DNA of 64,000 bases from Acinetobacter rongchengensis (GCF_003611475.1 NZ_RAXT01000018.1:1-64000), one strand, 5' to 3'; positions 38,927-48,809 are shown, counted from the first letter of the stretch. The notes: generated by a model not told the origin, from the sequence alone. Numbers and translations: made by a program.

Positions 38927-40054
38927 TTAACCACGCTTGAGCAGTACTTGACCGCCATGAGTTACTAGAAGTGCTTTTTGAATTTCATCTTCTTGATTGA
39001 TCACAAAGTTTTTCTCTTGATCAAATAAAGTTTCAATGAAATTAAATACATTACGTGCATACAGTGACGATGCTTCAGTCGAAACTGTAGAAGGAATGTT
39101 TGGAATACCCAAAATAGTTACACCATTGTCAGTGACAACATTTTCACCATTCTTAGAGCCTTCAACGTTACCACCTGTTTCAACCGCCATATCAAGAATG
39201 ATTGAACCCGGTTTCATTTTGGCAACAGTTTTAGCTTTGATTAAACGAGGTGCATCACGACCTGGTAGAAGTGCAGTTGTAATCACGATGTCCGCATTTG
39301 ATACCGCTTTATCTACGATGATGGCTTGGTCTTTGATGTATTGCTCACCTGGCATCCATCCATAACCATTTTTAGCAGCATCAGCAGCTTTTTGCTTTTC
39401 TTCATCAGACATAGGCACGTCTAACCACTTACCACCCAGTGATTCCACTTGATCACGTGCAGTTGGACGTAAATCTGTTGCTTCTACGACCGCACCCAGA
39501 CGTTTTGCAGTCGCAATCGCTTGCAAACCAGCAACACCAACACCCATGATCACAATACGGGCAGGCTTAACCGTACCAGCAGCCGTCATTAGCATTGGGA
39601 ACATACGTTGATATTCCGCAGCAGCTAAAAGTACTGACTTATAACCCGCAAGGTTGGCTTGAGAAGACAATACGTCCATGTTTTGCGCACGAGATAAGGT
39701 ACGTGGCAAAAGTTCTAACGCAAATGCAGACACTTGTTGTGACGCAAATTGATCGAGCTCTGTATTGCGGTAAGGATCAAACATTGCAACGACGGTTGTA
39801 CCAGCAGCAAGTTTTTGAATTTCGTCACCATACGGTGCACGAACTTTCAAAATAATTTGACTGCCTGCATAAGCATCGTCTGTAATTTTTGCACCAACCT
39901 GTTCATAGGCACTGTCAATAAAAGCGGCTTTTTTACCAGCTCCACGTTCAATGACTACACTATGACCAGCGCTGATCAACTTTTTTACTGTTTCTGGTGT
40001 AGCAGCAACACGGTTTTCACCAGTAACAGTTTCTGTTGGGATACCAATCTGCAT
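38927..40054 (-). CDS. pntAA: NAD(P) transhydrogenase alpha subunit, part 1 (NAD-binding)
   Basis: 375 residues, the soluble dI domain. Begins [23 protein letters not shown], like alanine dehydrogenases; the NAD site is [21 protein letters not shown] near residue 168, and [17 protein letters not shown] near 285 is conserved in PntA. It binds NAD(H) on the cytosolic side of the complex. First gene of pntAA-pntAB-pntB. A 15-bp palindrome lies 36 bp upstream of the start. Confidence 0.95.
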   Translation of the reverse strand: MQIGIPTETVTGENRVAATPETVKKLISAGHSVVIERGAGKKAAFIDSAYEQVGAKITDDAYAGSQIILKVRAPYGDEIQKLAAGTTVVAMFDPYRNTELDQFASQQVSAFALELLPRTLSRAQNMDVLSSQANLAGYKSVLLAAAEYQRMFPMLMTAAGTVKPARIVIMGVGVAGLQAIATAKRLGAVVEATDLRPTARDQVESLGGKWLDVPMSDEEKQKAADAAKNGYGWMPGEQYIKDQAIIVDKAVSNADIVITTALLPGRDAPRLIKAKTVAKMKPGSIILDMAVETGGNVEGSKNGENVVTDNGVTILGIPNIPSTVSTEASSLYARNVFNFIETLFDQEKNFVINQEDEIQKALLVTHGGQVLLKRG

Positions 40055-40964
40055 GAGCGTTCCTCAAGCTAATTTTTCTTCAAGTAAACATCGTGAAACA
40101 CGATATTTTCCTCAGGATGCGTTCTTATGTACTTTTGGATTCTAATTGAACTTCAATAAAATGCCACCCAGTATTTATTTAATAAATACCCATATTTTGA
40201 ACTGATGATTCACAAATATCATTCTACGACATACCAGGTATTCATTTTCATTGCACTTAATTTGAACAATTTTCTACTATTTTTGATAAATCTGTATTTT
40301 TACGCACTATATTGCTGTTTTTTTATGCTCAGTGCTGAACTGTAATTTTCTTAGGAAAGATCATAAATTGGCATTTTAGGCATACCACACTTTATTGGGC
40401 TTAATTTTTTAATCTTTAAATAACTAAGAAAACCAGCCTATTCGTGATGATACAATTTCAAATTGGCCTTTCTGACAAGATATAGCATGATTTTAAAGAT
40501 CTAAATTGGCTATTTATGTCATTCTTCATGTCAAAAGTGTGAGTTTAATTGATTCCTTTTTTTAATTTAATTAATAAAAAAAAGTACTTAAAATATCCCG
40601 CTATGCAACACATTCCCACCATTAGATTAAATACATAAAAAACATATTTTAACGCCCTCATCATTTTATCAAGTAATACTACAATCGAATATTTTGGGTA
40701 TATCTTAAAAATGCACCATTTTTGTGCTGTTTTTAGACCTATTCAGATGGCATTTTTCCTTCTTCTCAAATATTTTCCTGTATTTTTCATGTTTTTATTA
40801 TTTTGATACATATTTATTGCATTTTAAATATTTCCTCTGCATTCCATATAGACCTATTACATTTTTTGATTGAATTGATTCTTTTTTTGCATTTTCCCTC
40901 TGCATCACCTACCACTATACTTCTTATCAGTTTTGATTTATCCCCTATCAACAAAGTAGCTCAC
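40055..40964. other. Long AT-rich intergenic region
   Basis: About 910 bp between divergent pntAA and the DMT transporter gene, apart from the palindrome at 40090. T-rich runs and short imperfect repeats (for example TTTGCATTTT... CCTCTGCAT at about 40817 and 40886) occur. No coding frame with a ribosome site was found; the open frame extending the DMT gene to 40803 is low-complexity and lacks a start signal. It is longer than promoters need, so a small RNA is possible but not shown. Confidence 0.45.
40090..40104. promoter_or_regulatory. Palindrome in the pntAA leader
   Basis: ATCGTGAAACACGAT, 6-bp arms around three bases, 36 bp upstream of pntAA. It could be an operator or a small RNA hairpin; nothing else supports a function. 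Confidence 0.25.
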
Positions 40965-41891
40965 ATGAAATTCACACTCTCCAGCACTCAGGTTGGTTCG
41001 CTGTTCGCACTTGGTGCTGCATTTTTATTTAGCACCAAAGCGATTTTCATTAAACAAACCTATGCACTGTCTCCATTGGTGGATGGAACTGTATTAATGG
41101 CTTTGAGAATGGCAAGTGCGCTTCCTTTCTTTTTACTGCTTTGCTGGTTTAATCGCCATCATAATAAAAATATCAAAGCAAAAGATTGGGGCATGCTAAT
41201 TTTAGCAGGTTTGATTGGTTACTATTTTTCGAGTTGGTTGGATTTCGCAGGCTTAATGTACATCAGTGCCTCATTAGAACGAATTATTCTATTTTTATAC
41301 CCAACACTTACCGTTGTATTGACCAGTGTTATTTATAAGCAAAAACTAAGTTTAAAAACCATCATTGCTATTGCTTTAAGCTACGGTGGTACTGTAATTG
41401 TGATGCTACAGGAACAAAATACGGTATCGCATGAAGGCAGTTTTTGGTGGGGTGTCAGCCTAGTCTTTGCCAGTGCCGTGTGTTTTGCTAGCTATTTGTT
41501 AATGACGCCACGCTTAATTCAAAAGTTTGGCTCTTGGAACTATACAGGTTTAGCTCTCAGCATCGCATGCTTCGGGACATTGGTTCATTTTATGATCGCA
41601 ACGCCAAATCCGCTTCAATTACTTACACAACTTCCTACACAAGTTTTGTGGTATGGCATAGCCTTGGGATTATTGGTGACTGTTTTACCTACCATATTTA
41701 TTGCGCAAAGTATCTCACGCTTAGGTGCTGCTCAATCTGCCATGATCGGCTCAATTGGTCCTATTCTCACCATTATTTTAGCCGTTGCTTTGTTAGGCGA
41801 GCACATGAATGCGATACAATGGTTGGGTTGCTTGTTAAATATCATCGGTGTCATGATGATCACCTTGTCTAAAAAGAAACTTGCACATTAA
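40965..41891 (+). CDS. EamA-family (DMT) transporter
   Basis: 308 residues from the ATG at 40965, about ten membrane segments in two EamA repeats: residues about 12-150 (ALGAAFLFSTKAIFIK, LIGYYFSSWLDFAGLMYISASLERI) and 160-300 (GSFWWGVSLVFASAVCFASYLLMT, SAMIGSIGPILTIILAVALLGE). It exports a metabolite or drug, substrate unknown. The longer frame from 40803 adds no conserved sequence. An S66 peptidase follows 34 nt later and may be co-transcribed. Confidence 0.82.
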   Translation: MKFTLSSTQVGSLFALGAAFLFSTKAIFIKQTYALSPLVDGTVLMALRMASALPFFLLLCWFNRHHNKNIKAKDWGMLILAGLIGYYFSSWLDFAGLMYISASLERIILFLYPTLTVVLTSVIYKQKLSLKTIIAIALSYGGTVIVMLQEQNTVSHEGSFWWGVSLVFASAVCFASYLLMTPRLIQKFGSWNYTGLALSIACFGTLVHFMIATPNPLQLLTQLPTQVLWYGIALGLLVTVLPTIFIAQSISRLGAAQSAMIGSIGPILTIILAVALLGEHMNAIQWLGCLLNIIGVMMITLSKKKLAH

Positions 41892-41925
41892 AGCTTAAAT
41901 ACTCAATACATCAATCGGGACATAT

Positions 41926-42798
41926 ATGCACTTCAAAATTGTATCGCCAAGCGCATGCGTCGATATTGAAAATATTCAATTGGCTCAAACTCAGCTTGAA
42001 AGTTTGGGACATCAAGTCAGTTTGGGGCAGCATGTATTTTCACAATATCGTTATTTGGCAGGAACAATCGAACAGCGCATTGAAGATTTAAAACAAGCCT
42101 GTTTAGACCCAACAGTCGATGCGGTTTGGTGTGGTCGTGGTGGTACAGGGGCAGCAATGTTACTCCCTTACTTAGATAAATGGATTTTAAATAAACCGAT
42201 TATTGGCTATTCAGATACAACCGTCTTATTAAATTATGTCGCAATGCATGGTGGTAAAGCACTGCATGCACCTGTTTTCCAAGAAATTGCTGTTAAAAAT
42301 TTAGATGGTAGCCTATTGTCTTATAATGCGTTAAAAACCATCAGCTTATTCAATACTGATCAAGATAGAGTACAGCATTATGCATTAACCAGTTTGAATG
42401 GTTTTACTCAAGATCAAGTACTTGAAGATGTAAAAATCTTAGGTGGAAATTTAACTGTTCTATGTACGCTACAAGGTACGCCATACCATCTTCAACTTCG
42501 TCAACCTAGTGTATTGTTGATAGAAGATGTCGGCGAACCCTTTTATAGAATTGAGCGTTGTTTGACTCAGCTTTTACAAAGCATTGATATCTCGAATTTA
42601 AAAGCGGTAATTTTAGGTGACTTTTATCAATGCCCTCAAAAAAATGTTCCGCAAACGATTGCTGAAATTGCCAATGAACATTTAGAACCTTTAGGCATAG
42701 CTCTGTATCAATGTGAATGGTTTGGGCATGGGCAACATAATCGTCCGTTTTGGATTGGTAAAAATGGCAAGATTATTGACTCACAATTGATTTTATAA
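41926..42798 (+). CDS. ldcA: LD-carboxypeptidase (peptidase S66)
   Basis: 290 residues. Catalytic triad by family alignment: nucleophile S96 in IIGYSDTT, E200 in LLIEDVGE and H268 in WFGHGQHN. CGRGGTGAAMLLPYLD near residue 72 is the conserved GGxG block. LdcA removes the terminal D-Ala from murein tetrapeptides in the cytosol during peptidoglycan recycling. There is no signal peptide, as expected. Microcin C immunity protein MccF is a related alternative, but the setting gives no microcin genes. Confidence 0.88.
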   Translation: MHFKIVSPSACVDIENIQLAQTQLESLGHQVSLGQHVFSQYRYLAGTIEQRIEDLKQACLDPTVDAVWCGRGGTGAAMLLPYLDKWILNKPIIGYSDTTVLLNYVAMHGGKALHAPVFQEIAVKNLDGSLLSYNALKTISLFNTDQDRVQHYALTSLNGFTQDQVLEDVKILGGNLTVLCTLQGTPYHLQLRQPSVLLIEDVGEPFYRIERCLTQLLQSIDISNLKAVILGDFYQCPQKNVPQTIAEIANEHLEPLGIALYQCEWFGHGQHNRPFWIGKNGKIIDSQLIL

Positions 42799-42857
42799 AG
42801 CTGAGGTTTTGCTGCTGATACAACACAAAAGTAAGCAGGGCATAATTCATGTAATGT

Positions 42858-43457
42858 TCATTCTACTGAGCAATGCCTTTTTAGCTTTTTTGTAAATTGA
42901 TCAATATCTTTATAATAAGTTAGAGTGCTACTAATCGTGAAATACAGCGCAATCACCCAAAACCAGAAAGCAGTAAAATGCAGTGAGTTTTGCGTTGATA
43001 CAACCATCGATATGGTGATTAACCACCAAATCCCCAAAAATAAAAAAGGGGCTTTGCTGTAATTTGCGTTGAACTGTAAATCTTCTTGGACCTTCCTACG
43101 CATTTTCAATTGATAGGTGATGTCTTGAACATCAATATCATTGCGATATTCATGTGCACTCTTAAATACTTTTAAAATTGGAAAACCTTCTTCTAAAGCG
43201 ACCTCTTGCAAGGTACTGAGTGACATAGGCTGATGGTGATTTAGTCCATAAGCAATGCTAAATAGATACTTTAATCCTAGTTTCTTCAGATGCTTTAACC
43301 TTATTTCATTTAAAACTGTATTCAGTAATACAATATCCTGCTCCACTTTCTCTAAGATATTTCTTATTTCAGTAATTTTTTCTTTGCCTATGAAAAAAAC
43401 AAAAAATACAGCAAGTGTTAAGATTGCACCAAAGACCAACATACCCAAAATCAACAA
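42858..43457 (-). CDS. Membrane protein of unknown function
   Basis: 199 residues from a TTG at 43457 with GGGGG 6 nt upstream. N-terminal membrane segment (residues 2-23), a coiled-coil-like stretch (KITEIRNILEKVEQDIVLLNTVLNEIR, read in parts, about 25-55), a polar middle, then two membrane segments at about 135-150 and 158-175. No family recognised. It lies between ldcA (convergent) and soxR (same strand, about 100 bp upstream). Confidence 0.55.
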   Translation of the reverse strand: MLILGMLVFGAILTLAVFFVFFIGKEKITEIRNILEKVEQDIVLLNTVLNEIRLKHLKKLGLKYLFSIAYGLNHHQPMSLSTLQEVALEEGFPILKVFKSAHEYRNDIDVQDITYQLKMRRKVQEDLQFNANYSKAPFLFLGIWWLITISMVVSTQNSLHFTAFWFWVIALYFTISSTLTYYKDIDQFTKKLKRHCSVE

Positions 43458-43557
43458 TTTACGCCCCCATTTATTGATTATGTATTTCTATATTTTAGTC
43501 AAAAATTTGAAATGAAAGTTATGTATTTATATAAAATTCAAATATCTACCGATAATC

Positions 43558-44076
43558 TTAACGCTCATCCAACTGTTCGTCTATTGGCGAGTTTAATAAA
43601 TTCATCAAAACATCTTGAAAATGAGCCCCCGCAGATTCCTGCCCCATTTGATCATCAGGATTACGCAAAGGACATTGTTGTAAAGACAAACAACCACAGC
43701 CAATACACTTATCCAATTGCTGTCGCAATTTTAATAAATTGATAATCTGCTGATCCAATTGAGCTTGCCAAGTTTGTGACATATTTTGCCAATCTGCTTT
43801 ACTCGCCACTTGATGTTTAGGTAAGACCTGAAATGCATCTTTAACCTGTTGCAAGCTAATCCCCACCTGTTGCGCAATCTTGATAATGGCAACACGGCGT
43901 AACATCGCCCGTTGATAACGACGCTGATTGCCCTGAGTCCGTGTACTCCAAATCAACTCTTTTTCTTCATAAAAACGAATCGCAGGAACACTGACATCGC
44001 TACGTTGTGCCAATTCGCCAATCGTTAACCAATGGTGTAACCCCTTTTCATTTTCTTTTTCATTGTGTACTTCCAA
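43558..44076 (-). CDS. soxR: Redox-sensing regulator SoxR, TTG start
   Basis: 172 residues of the MerR family. Helix-turn-helix TIGELAQRSDVSVPAIRFYEEK (about 18-39), a dimer helix, and the 2Fe-2S Cys cluster C124-x2-C127-x-C129-x5-C135 (CIGCGC..C), matching SoxR spacing. It turns on its target promoter when its cluster is oxidised by redox-cycling compounds. The TTG at 44074-44076 has GAGGT 9 nt upstream; no in-frame ATG exists before the HTH. It is divergent from a RidA-like gene and an MFS pump, with a perfect sox box between them. Confidence 0.92.
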   Translation of the reverse strand: MEVHNEKENEKGLHHWLTIGELAQRSDVSVPAIRFYEEKELIWSTRTQGNQRRYQRAMLRRVAIIKIAQQVGISLQQVKDAFQVLPKHQVASKADWQNMSQTWQAQLDQQIINLLKLRQQLDKCIGCGCLSLQQCPLRNPDDQMGQESAGAHFQDVLMNLLNSPIDEQLDER

Positions 44077-44083
44077 TTTACAC

Positions 44084-44114
44084 TTGACCTCAAGTTAACT
44101 TGAGCTTTGATACT
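44084..44114 (+). promoter_or_regulatory. SoxR-type promoter with sox box
   Basis: TTGACC (-35, 44084-44089) and GATACT (-10, 44109-44114) are 19 bp apart, the stretched spacing of MerR/SoxR promoters. The palindrome CCTCAAGTTAACTTGAG (44088-44104) fills the spacer; it matches the E. coli soxS operator from memory. It points toward the RidA and MFS genes and overlaps the region just upstream of soxR, so soxR may also be self-controlled. Confidence 0.88.
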
Positions 44115-44189
44115 AGCAAATATTTTAAGCTATTGTGAGTACGCAACGTGAATTCAACACCTGAATTGTGGCAAATCAAATCATTCGAG

Positions 44190-44579
44190 ATGTTTAACCC
44201 AAATACCCTTTATAATCCAAATGCATTTGCGTATAGTCATGTCGCTGAAGTGCGTCATTATTTGCGTATTCTTCACATATCTGGACAAGGTGGTGAAAAC
44301 CAACAAGGACAACTATCCAAAGATTTTGCGCAACAAGTTCATCAAGCGTTTTCAAATGTTCAACATGTTTTAGATGAAGTCGATGCATCAATATTGGATA
44401 TTGCTGTTTTAAGAATACTCGTGGTTGATCACAGCCCTAAAAAACATCAGTTTTTAATTCAGGAAATGCAACAGCGTTGGAAAGGTCACGCGTTTCCAGC
44501 CTGTACCCTCATTCCTGTCCCGTGTCTTGCTTTACAAGGGATGCTCATTGAAGTTGAAGCAACCGCTTATTGTATGTAA
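44190..44579 (+). CDS. RidA/YjgF-family protein
   Basis: 129 residues from the ATG at 44190, the usual RidA length; an in-frame GTG at 44148 would add 14 residues. The pattern fits Rid proteins: FNPNTLYNPNAFAYSH at the start, LHISGQGGENQQGQL near residue 30, FSNVQHVLDEVDAS near 60, and a closing PCLALQGMLIEVEATA. The Arg that binds imines in archetypal RidA (near the C-terminus) is not evident, so a different Rid subgroup or ligand is likely. It is first after the sox-box promoter, so expected to be induced by redox cyclers. Confidence 0.8.
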   Translation: MFNPNTLYNPNAFAYSHVAEVRHYLRILHISGQGGENQQGQLSKDFAQQVHQAFSNVQHVLDEVDASILDIAVLRILVVDHSPKKHQFLIQEMQQRWKGHAFPACTLIPVPCLALQGMLIEVEATAYCM

Positions 44580-44601
44580 CTCCAAGAACTAGGAAACCTT
44601 T

Positions 44602-45792
44602 ATGAATGCTCAACTCGATATTAGCCAAGATAAAGCACTGCTTTGGTTAATGGCGATTGCCTGTGGTTTATGTGCAGGAGCAAACTATTATTGCCAACCG
44701 TTGATTCATTCAATTCAACAATATTTTCAAGTCCCTGAGTCACAAGTCGCTTTAACCGTAACTTTTGCTCAGGTGTCTTACGCCCTCGGATTATTATTTA
44801 TTGTCCCCATGGGTGATATTGTTAATAAAACTAAATTCATTCCACTTCTCATGTTTTTTGCCGCAATCGGATTATTTATCTGTGCCTTTGCTGTCAATCT
44901 GCCGATGCTATGGGCGGGTACGATACTGGTCGGGCTATTTTCCGTTGCTGCACAAGTTTTGATCCCTCTAGCAACAATGGCGGTACAGCCTGAAAAAACA
45001 GGTGAAGTTGTTGGTTTTTTAATGAGTGGGCTTTTGGTTGGACTATTACTTTCCACCAGTTTGGCAGGTTTATTTTCAAATTTAGTCAATTGGAAATTGA
45101 TCTACATCGTGAGTTCTATTTTGATGTTAATTTTAGCATTGATGCTCAAAAAACGTCTGCCTCATGTACCGACTGCTAAAATGAGTTATGGCAAAATTTT
45201 CCAGTCGATGGCAGTACTTTTATTGGAAGAAAAACGTCTAATTTACCGCTCATTGATTGGTGGTTTTGCCTTTGCAGCAATGAGTACCCTATTTTCAACG
45301 ATTGCTGTTTTACTCACATCTGAACCGTTTAAACTGCCTGATGTTATGGTCGGTGTTACGACACTTATTGGTGTATTTGGTGCACTCAGTACGACTAAAA
45401 TTGGAAAAATCGCAGATCAAGGCTATACCTCTTTACTGACTTGGGTTGGCGTTGCCATTTTAGCGACCAGTTGGATATTTTTATATTTTGGCGGAACCTC
45501 ACTCATCAGTTATATCTTAGGTTATGGCATTATTAGTTTAGGTTTAGCGATTGTACATACCAGCAATCAAAACATTATCTTTAGACTACGTCCAAATGCC
45601 AAATCACGGATCAACTCTATTTACATGACTGTATATTTTACGGGTGGCGCATGTGGTTCTGCGCTCGGTGTTTACGCATGGCATCATGGTGGTTGGACAA
45701 TGACCTGTATGGTCGGTTTATGCTTAGTGGCAGGCTCTGCACTGTTTGCATTATTAGACCGTTTGCTTTTACCAAAAACTCAAACTGCTTGA
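44602..45792 (+). CDS. MFS efflux pump, SoxR-controlled
   Basis: 396 residues, about 12 membrane segments. GDIVNKTKFIPLLM near residue 72 fits the MFS loop 2-3 motif; the layout resembles YdeA/AraJ-type drug or metabolite exporters (GANYYCQPLIHSIQQYF near 27-43 is typical of this subgroup). It lies 22 nt after the RidA-like gene and behind the sox-box promoter, so it probably expels the redox-active compounds SoxR senses. It ends at a terminator. Confidence 0.85.
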   Translation: MNAQLDISQDKALLWLMAIACGLCAGANYYCQPLIHSIQQYFQVPESQVALTVTFAQVSYALGLLFIVPMGDIVNKTKFIPLLMFFAAIGLFICAFAVNLPMLWAGTILVGLFSVAAQVLIPLATMAVQPEKTGEVVGFLMSGLLVGLLLSTSLAGLFSNLVNWKLIYIVSSILMLILALMLKKRLPHVPTAKMSYGKIFQSMAVLLLEEKRLIYRSLIGGFAFAAMSTLFSTIAVLLTSEPFKLPDVMVGVTTLIGVFGALSTTKIGKIADQGYTSLLTWVGVAILATSWIFLYFGGTSLISYILGYGIISLGLAIVHTSNQNIIFRLRPNAKSRINSIYMTVYFTGGACGSALGVYAWHHGGWTMTCMVGLCLVAGSALFALLDRLLLPKTQTA

Positions 45793-45811
45793 ATACTTAA
45801 ATATTGAATAG

Positions 45812-45846
45812 AAAAAATCCTTCGAATATCGAGGGATTTTTTTTAG
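45812..45846 (+). terminator. Terminator after the SoxR-regulated pump
   Basis: AAAAAATCCTTCGA / TCGAGGGATTTTTT stem (one G-T pair) around ATA, 20 nt past the MFS stop. Confidence 0.8.
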
Positions 45847-45879
45847 CTCTCTTATTTTAAAATGTCCATGCGCAATACA

Positions 45880-46524
45880 TTAAGACATTTGTTGCACAGG
45901 ATAAAACGGTTTACCCAAGTCAAACTTGGCAGGATTTTCTAAAAGGATAAACAGCAATCTCGGTAAAATTGCGCTTAAAATCATGCAGCCCTCATAAAGT
46001 TGCTTACGATTTATCGCACTATTATATGTTGATCCACCTTGTTGGAGCTGATTTTTCAAGGTAATTAGTCGATTAAAAACAACGAAAAGCAAAGTAAGTG
46101 TATCTTTAGATTGCACAGCTTGATGAATTTGCTTTTTTTCCATTTCAAAAGCGTCTTTCCAAGCCATTTGGCTGATTGTTTTATTTTGCTGATCCCAAAA
46201 TAGCTGAAAAGTGTATGGGCTTTCTATGATTCGACTCATCAATGGACTAAGCTTATCCCAAACTAAATGATAGATTTTATGTTCTTGGTCTGCTTTTAGA
46301 ACGTCACTCAGGAATCGCGTGAAGCCTTGGTTATCCAGTGTTTTTCCAATTTCTTGTGCATAAGCTGCATTTAAACTCACCCATAGACTCATGAATTTAA
46401 GGTCAATATCCTCATCTAATTGGGTCGCTTTTTTAAACCAACTGAGACTGCGCTGAATACGCAAGTTAAAGTAATCTGAATTTTCTGGCTTTTTACTTTT
46501 ATAAATTTCTTCTAAAACAAACAT
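45880..46524 (-). CDS. HEPN-like protein lacking the catalytic His
   Basis: 214 residues, all helical. RIQRSLSWFKKATQL and KFMSLWVSLNAAYAQ near the start and NRLITLKNQLQQGGSTYNSAINR near residues 145-167 follow the Apea-like HEPN group, whose usual motif is R..LRNQLVHGGAT. Here the His of the R-x4-6-H RNase motif is Gln (KNQLQQGG), so nuclease activity is doubtful. HEPN proteins often act in toxin, defence or RNA systems, but no antitoxin partner is evident. ATG follows TAG of a small frame directly (GTAGATG). Confidence 0.6.
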   Translation of the reverse strand: MFVLEEIYKSKKPENSDYFNLRIQRSLSWFKKATQLDEDIDLKFMSLWVSLNAAYAQEIGKTLDNQGFTRFLSDVLKADQEHKIYHLVWDKLSPLMSRIIESPYTFQLFWDQQNKTISQMAWKDAFEMEKKQIHQAVQSKDTLTLLFVVFNRLITLKNQLQQGGSTYNSAINRKQLYEGCMILSAILPRLLFILLENPAKFDLGKPFYPVQQMS

Positions 46525-46970
46525 CTACTTTCTCAATATCATATTGTTATTTATTAAATTAATCCTATTGGATTTAAAAAAACTACTCAAGATATTTTTA
46601 AGTGTTTTGATTTGAGCACTCGACTTGATAAACCCGTATTGCACTCTGCCAATCTGTTTAATTGATGAGCTCAATTCAAAAAATGCAGTACAAGATGAAT
46701 GATTATCCAACTGCTTTTTCTTTTGACATAGATTGGATACTTCTGAACACCACAAAGCTACTACAGTTAAATAACCAATTTTCAGCCTGATCCGCGAGTT
46801 TAAGATGTACAAAGACACTTTATTGAAACGTATTGATTGATAGACAAAATGTAATGGCCCACTAAAGTTCGTTCTATAGGGCCACTGAATCAGTATGTAG
46901 AAGCTTCAACCTACTCAAATATAATTTCAATTTCTTTTGAAGAAATTTATTCCAATGAGATCAGACTTGT
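46525..46970. other. Intergenic region, no supported gene
   Basis: About 445 bp between the HEPN-like gene and the cation/proton antiporter gene. A 97-residue frame (46525-46818, minus) starts at GTG without a ribosome site; its stop abuts the HEPN start, so coupling is possible but not convincing. A TGGCCC / GGGCCA inverted repeat with a long loop occurs near 46855-46886, perhaps a weak terminator. Confidence 0.4.
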
Positions 46971-48809
46971 TTAGGGCTTCTCAGCGACCTCTTTATTTTC
47001 TGCTTCAATATTATTTAATAATTGCCCACTGTGTTGCGGCTTAATCAAAGGTGCTGTTGGGCGAGGATTTCGCTGTGAATATTGCATACCTACACCTGCA
47101 TACACATCATCAGCAGCGACTTCAGTTTCAAATCGTTGATTATCTAAAGATCGAATATCATCACCCAGTTGTTCAATTTCTTCTGGGCCCACGCCTAATT
47201 GCTGTAAGGCAATCTTTCCAAAAGCAATGGCAGATTCAAATGTTTCTCGCACCATAAAATCAACATTGTGTTTTGATAAGTATAAAGAATGCTCACGATC
47301 ATAAGAACGTACAATCAACTTTGCTAAAGGAAACTCTACACTGACTAACTCGGCAATTTTATTGACTGTTTCCTTTTTATCCACACAAATTAAAATGGCT
47401 TCTGCTGTGGCCGCTCCTGATGTATGTAAAATATCTAAACGAGATCCATCACCATAATAAACGTCAAATCCAAATTTTTCAGCGTTTTGGATCATATTGA
47501 CATCGGTATCAATAATTGTAACGTCTACATTTCTTGCCAACAATAATTGACTTGCAACCTGACCAAAACGACCAAAGCCGATCACAAGCACCTTCCCAGT
47601 TAGCCCATTTGCTACTTTCACTTGATCTAATAAATTTTCATCGCTTGGTTCAGTAAAACGTTTAAAAACAATACCAATAATTGGTGTTAGTACCATGGAC
47701 AAAATAACGACTGCAGTTAAATTAGACTTGATTGTATTATCTATAATTTGTGCTGTGGTCGCTGCACTAAATAAAACAAATGCAAACTCTCCACCTTGTG
47801 CCATTAATAAGGCCCGATCCAATGCTTCAAAATGGTTACTTTTCGTGAGTCGGGCAACAACATAGATCATGAGAGCTTTAGTCAACATTAAAGCAACTAC
47901 ACCACTGAGAATTAACGGCCAGTTTTTAGCGACAACTGCTAAATCCAAAGACATACCTACGCCTAAGAAGAACAAGCCGAGTAATAAACTTCGAAAGGGT
48001 TCAATATCTGTTTCAATTTGATGGCGGAAGGTTGATTCTGAAAGTAAGACGCCTGCAAGAAAAGCTCCCAATGCCATAGAAAGACCACTCAACTGCATGA
48101 GCAAAGCTGCGCCTAATACAACCAATAAAGCCGCCGCAGTCATGACTTCTCTGGCTTTTGCTGCTGCCAAAATTCTAAATAAAGGATTTAATAACCAATG
48201 ACCCGCGATAATTAACCCAGCAATCGCTAGAAGCCCTATTCCAACCCCTTGCATGCCCACAGATGTACTTTCAACTGCTTTATTGGGCGCCATGAAAGCA
48301 ACCAATGCTAATAGTGGGACAATAAGCAGATCTTCAAATAATAATATCGCGACTATTTTTTGACCACGAGGCTGATGTAACTCACCACGATCACTCAATA
48401 ATTGCATAACGATGGCTGTAGATGTGAGTACAAAGCCCGCAGCACCAATAAATGCGATTTGCCAACTAAAACCAAATAGCATCCCCGTTCCAGTTAAAGC
48501 AAAAATAGAAATAAGGATTTGCAAACTACCTAGTCCAAAGATGTCTTTCCTCAAACTCCATAAATGAGAGGGTTGCATCTCCAATCCGATAATAAAGAGA
48601 TACATGACGATCCCCAATTCAGCGATATGCAAAATTGAAGTAGGATCATTAAAAAAAGCAAAACCAAATGGGCCAATCACCAGTCCTGCAATTAAATAAC
48701 CCAAAATAGACCCTAAACCAATACGCTTAAAAATAGGTACAGCAATCACAGCTGCACTTAATAACACCACTGGTCCAATCAAACTTATTGAATCTGCTTC
48801 AGCACTCAT
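46971..48809 (-). CDS. CPA2 monovalent cation/proton antiporter, KefB/KefC-like
   Basis: 612 residues. The membrane part (about 1-390) has the CPA2 pattern: LGSILGYLIAGLVIGPFGF near residue 33, ELGIVMYLFIIGLEMQPSHLW near 65, LTSTAIVMQLLSDRGEL near 125 and LLFEDLLIVPLLALVAF near 153. A cytosolic TrkA-N domain follows (VLVIGFGRFGQVASQLL near 415). It most likely exchanges K+ for H+, gated by nucleotide or thiol ligands as in Kef; a KefF/KefG partner is not seen. An ordinary chromosomal gene next to dusA. Confidence 0.88.
   Translation of the reverse strand: MSAEADSISLIGPVVLLSAAVIAVPIFKRIGLGSILGYLIAGLVIGPFGFAFFNDPTSILHIAELGIVMYLFIIGLEMQPSHLWSLRKDIFGLGSLQILISIFALTGTGMLFGFSWQIAFIGAAGFVLTSTAIVMQLLSDRGELHQPRGQKIVAILLFEDLLIVPLLALVAFMAPNKAVESTSVGMQGVGIGLLAIAGLIIAGHWLLNPLFRILAAAKAREVMTAAALLVVLGAALLMQLSGLSMALGAFLAGVLLSESTFRHQIETDIEPFRSLLLGLFFLGVGMSLDLAVVAKNWPLILSGVVALMLTKALMIYVVARLTKSNHFEALDRALLMAQGGEFAFVLFSAATTAQIIDNTIKSNLTAVVILSMVLTPIIGIVFKRFTEPSDENLLDQVKVANGLTGKVLVIGFGRFGQVASQLLLARNVDVTIIDTDVNMIQNAEKFGFDVYYGDGSRLDILHTSGAATAEAILICVDKKETVNKIAELVSVEFPLAKLIVRSYDREHSLYLSKHNVDFMVRETFESAIAFGKIALQQLGVGPEEIEQLGDDIRSLDNQRFETEVAADDVYAGVGMQYSQRNPRPTAPLIKPQHSGQLLNNIEAENKEVAEKP

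Noticed and set aside
40803..41891. Extended DMT transporter start at 40803
   Set aside because: The extra 54 residues are AT-driven, without a ribosome site or family match. The ATG at 40965 starts the first EamA helix.
46525..46818. 97-residue frame upstream of the HEPN-like gene
   Set aside because: GTG start without a ribosome site and no family. The TAG-ATG contact with the next gene may be chance.
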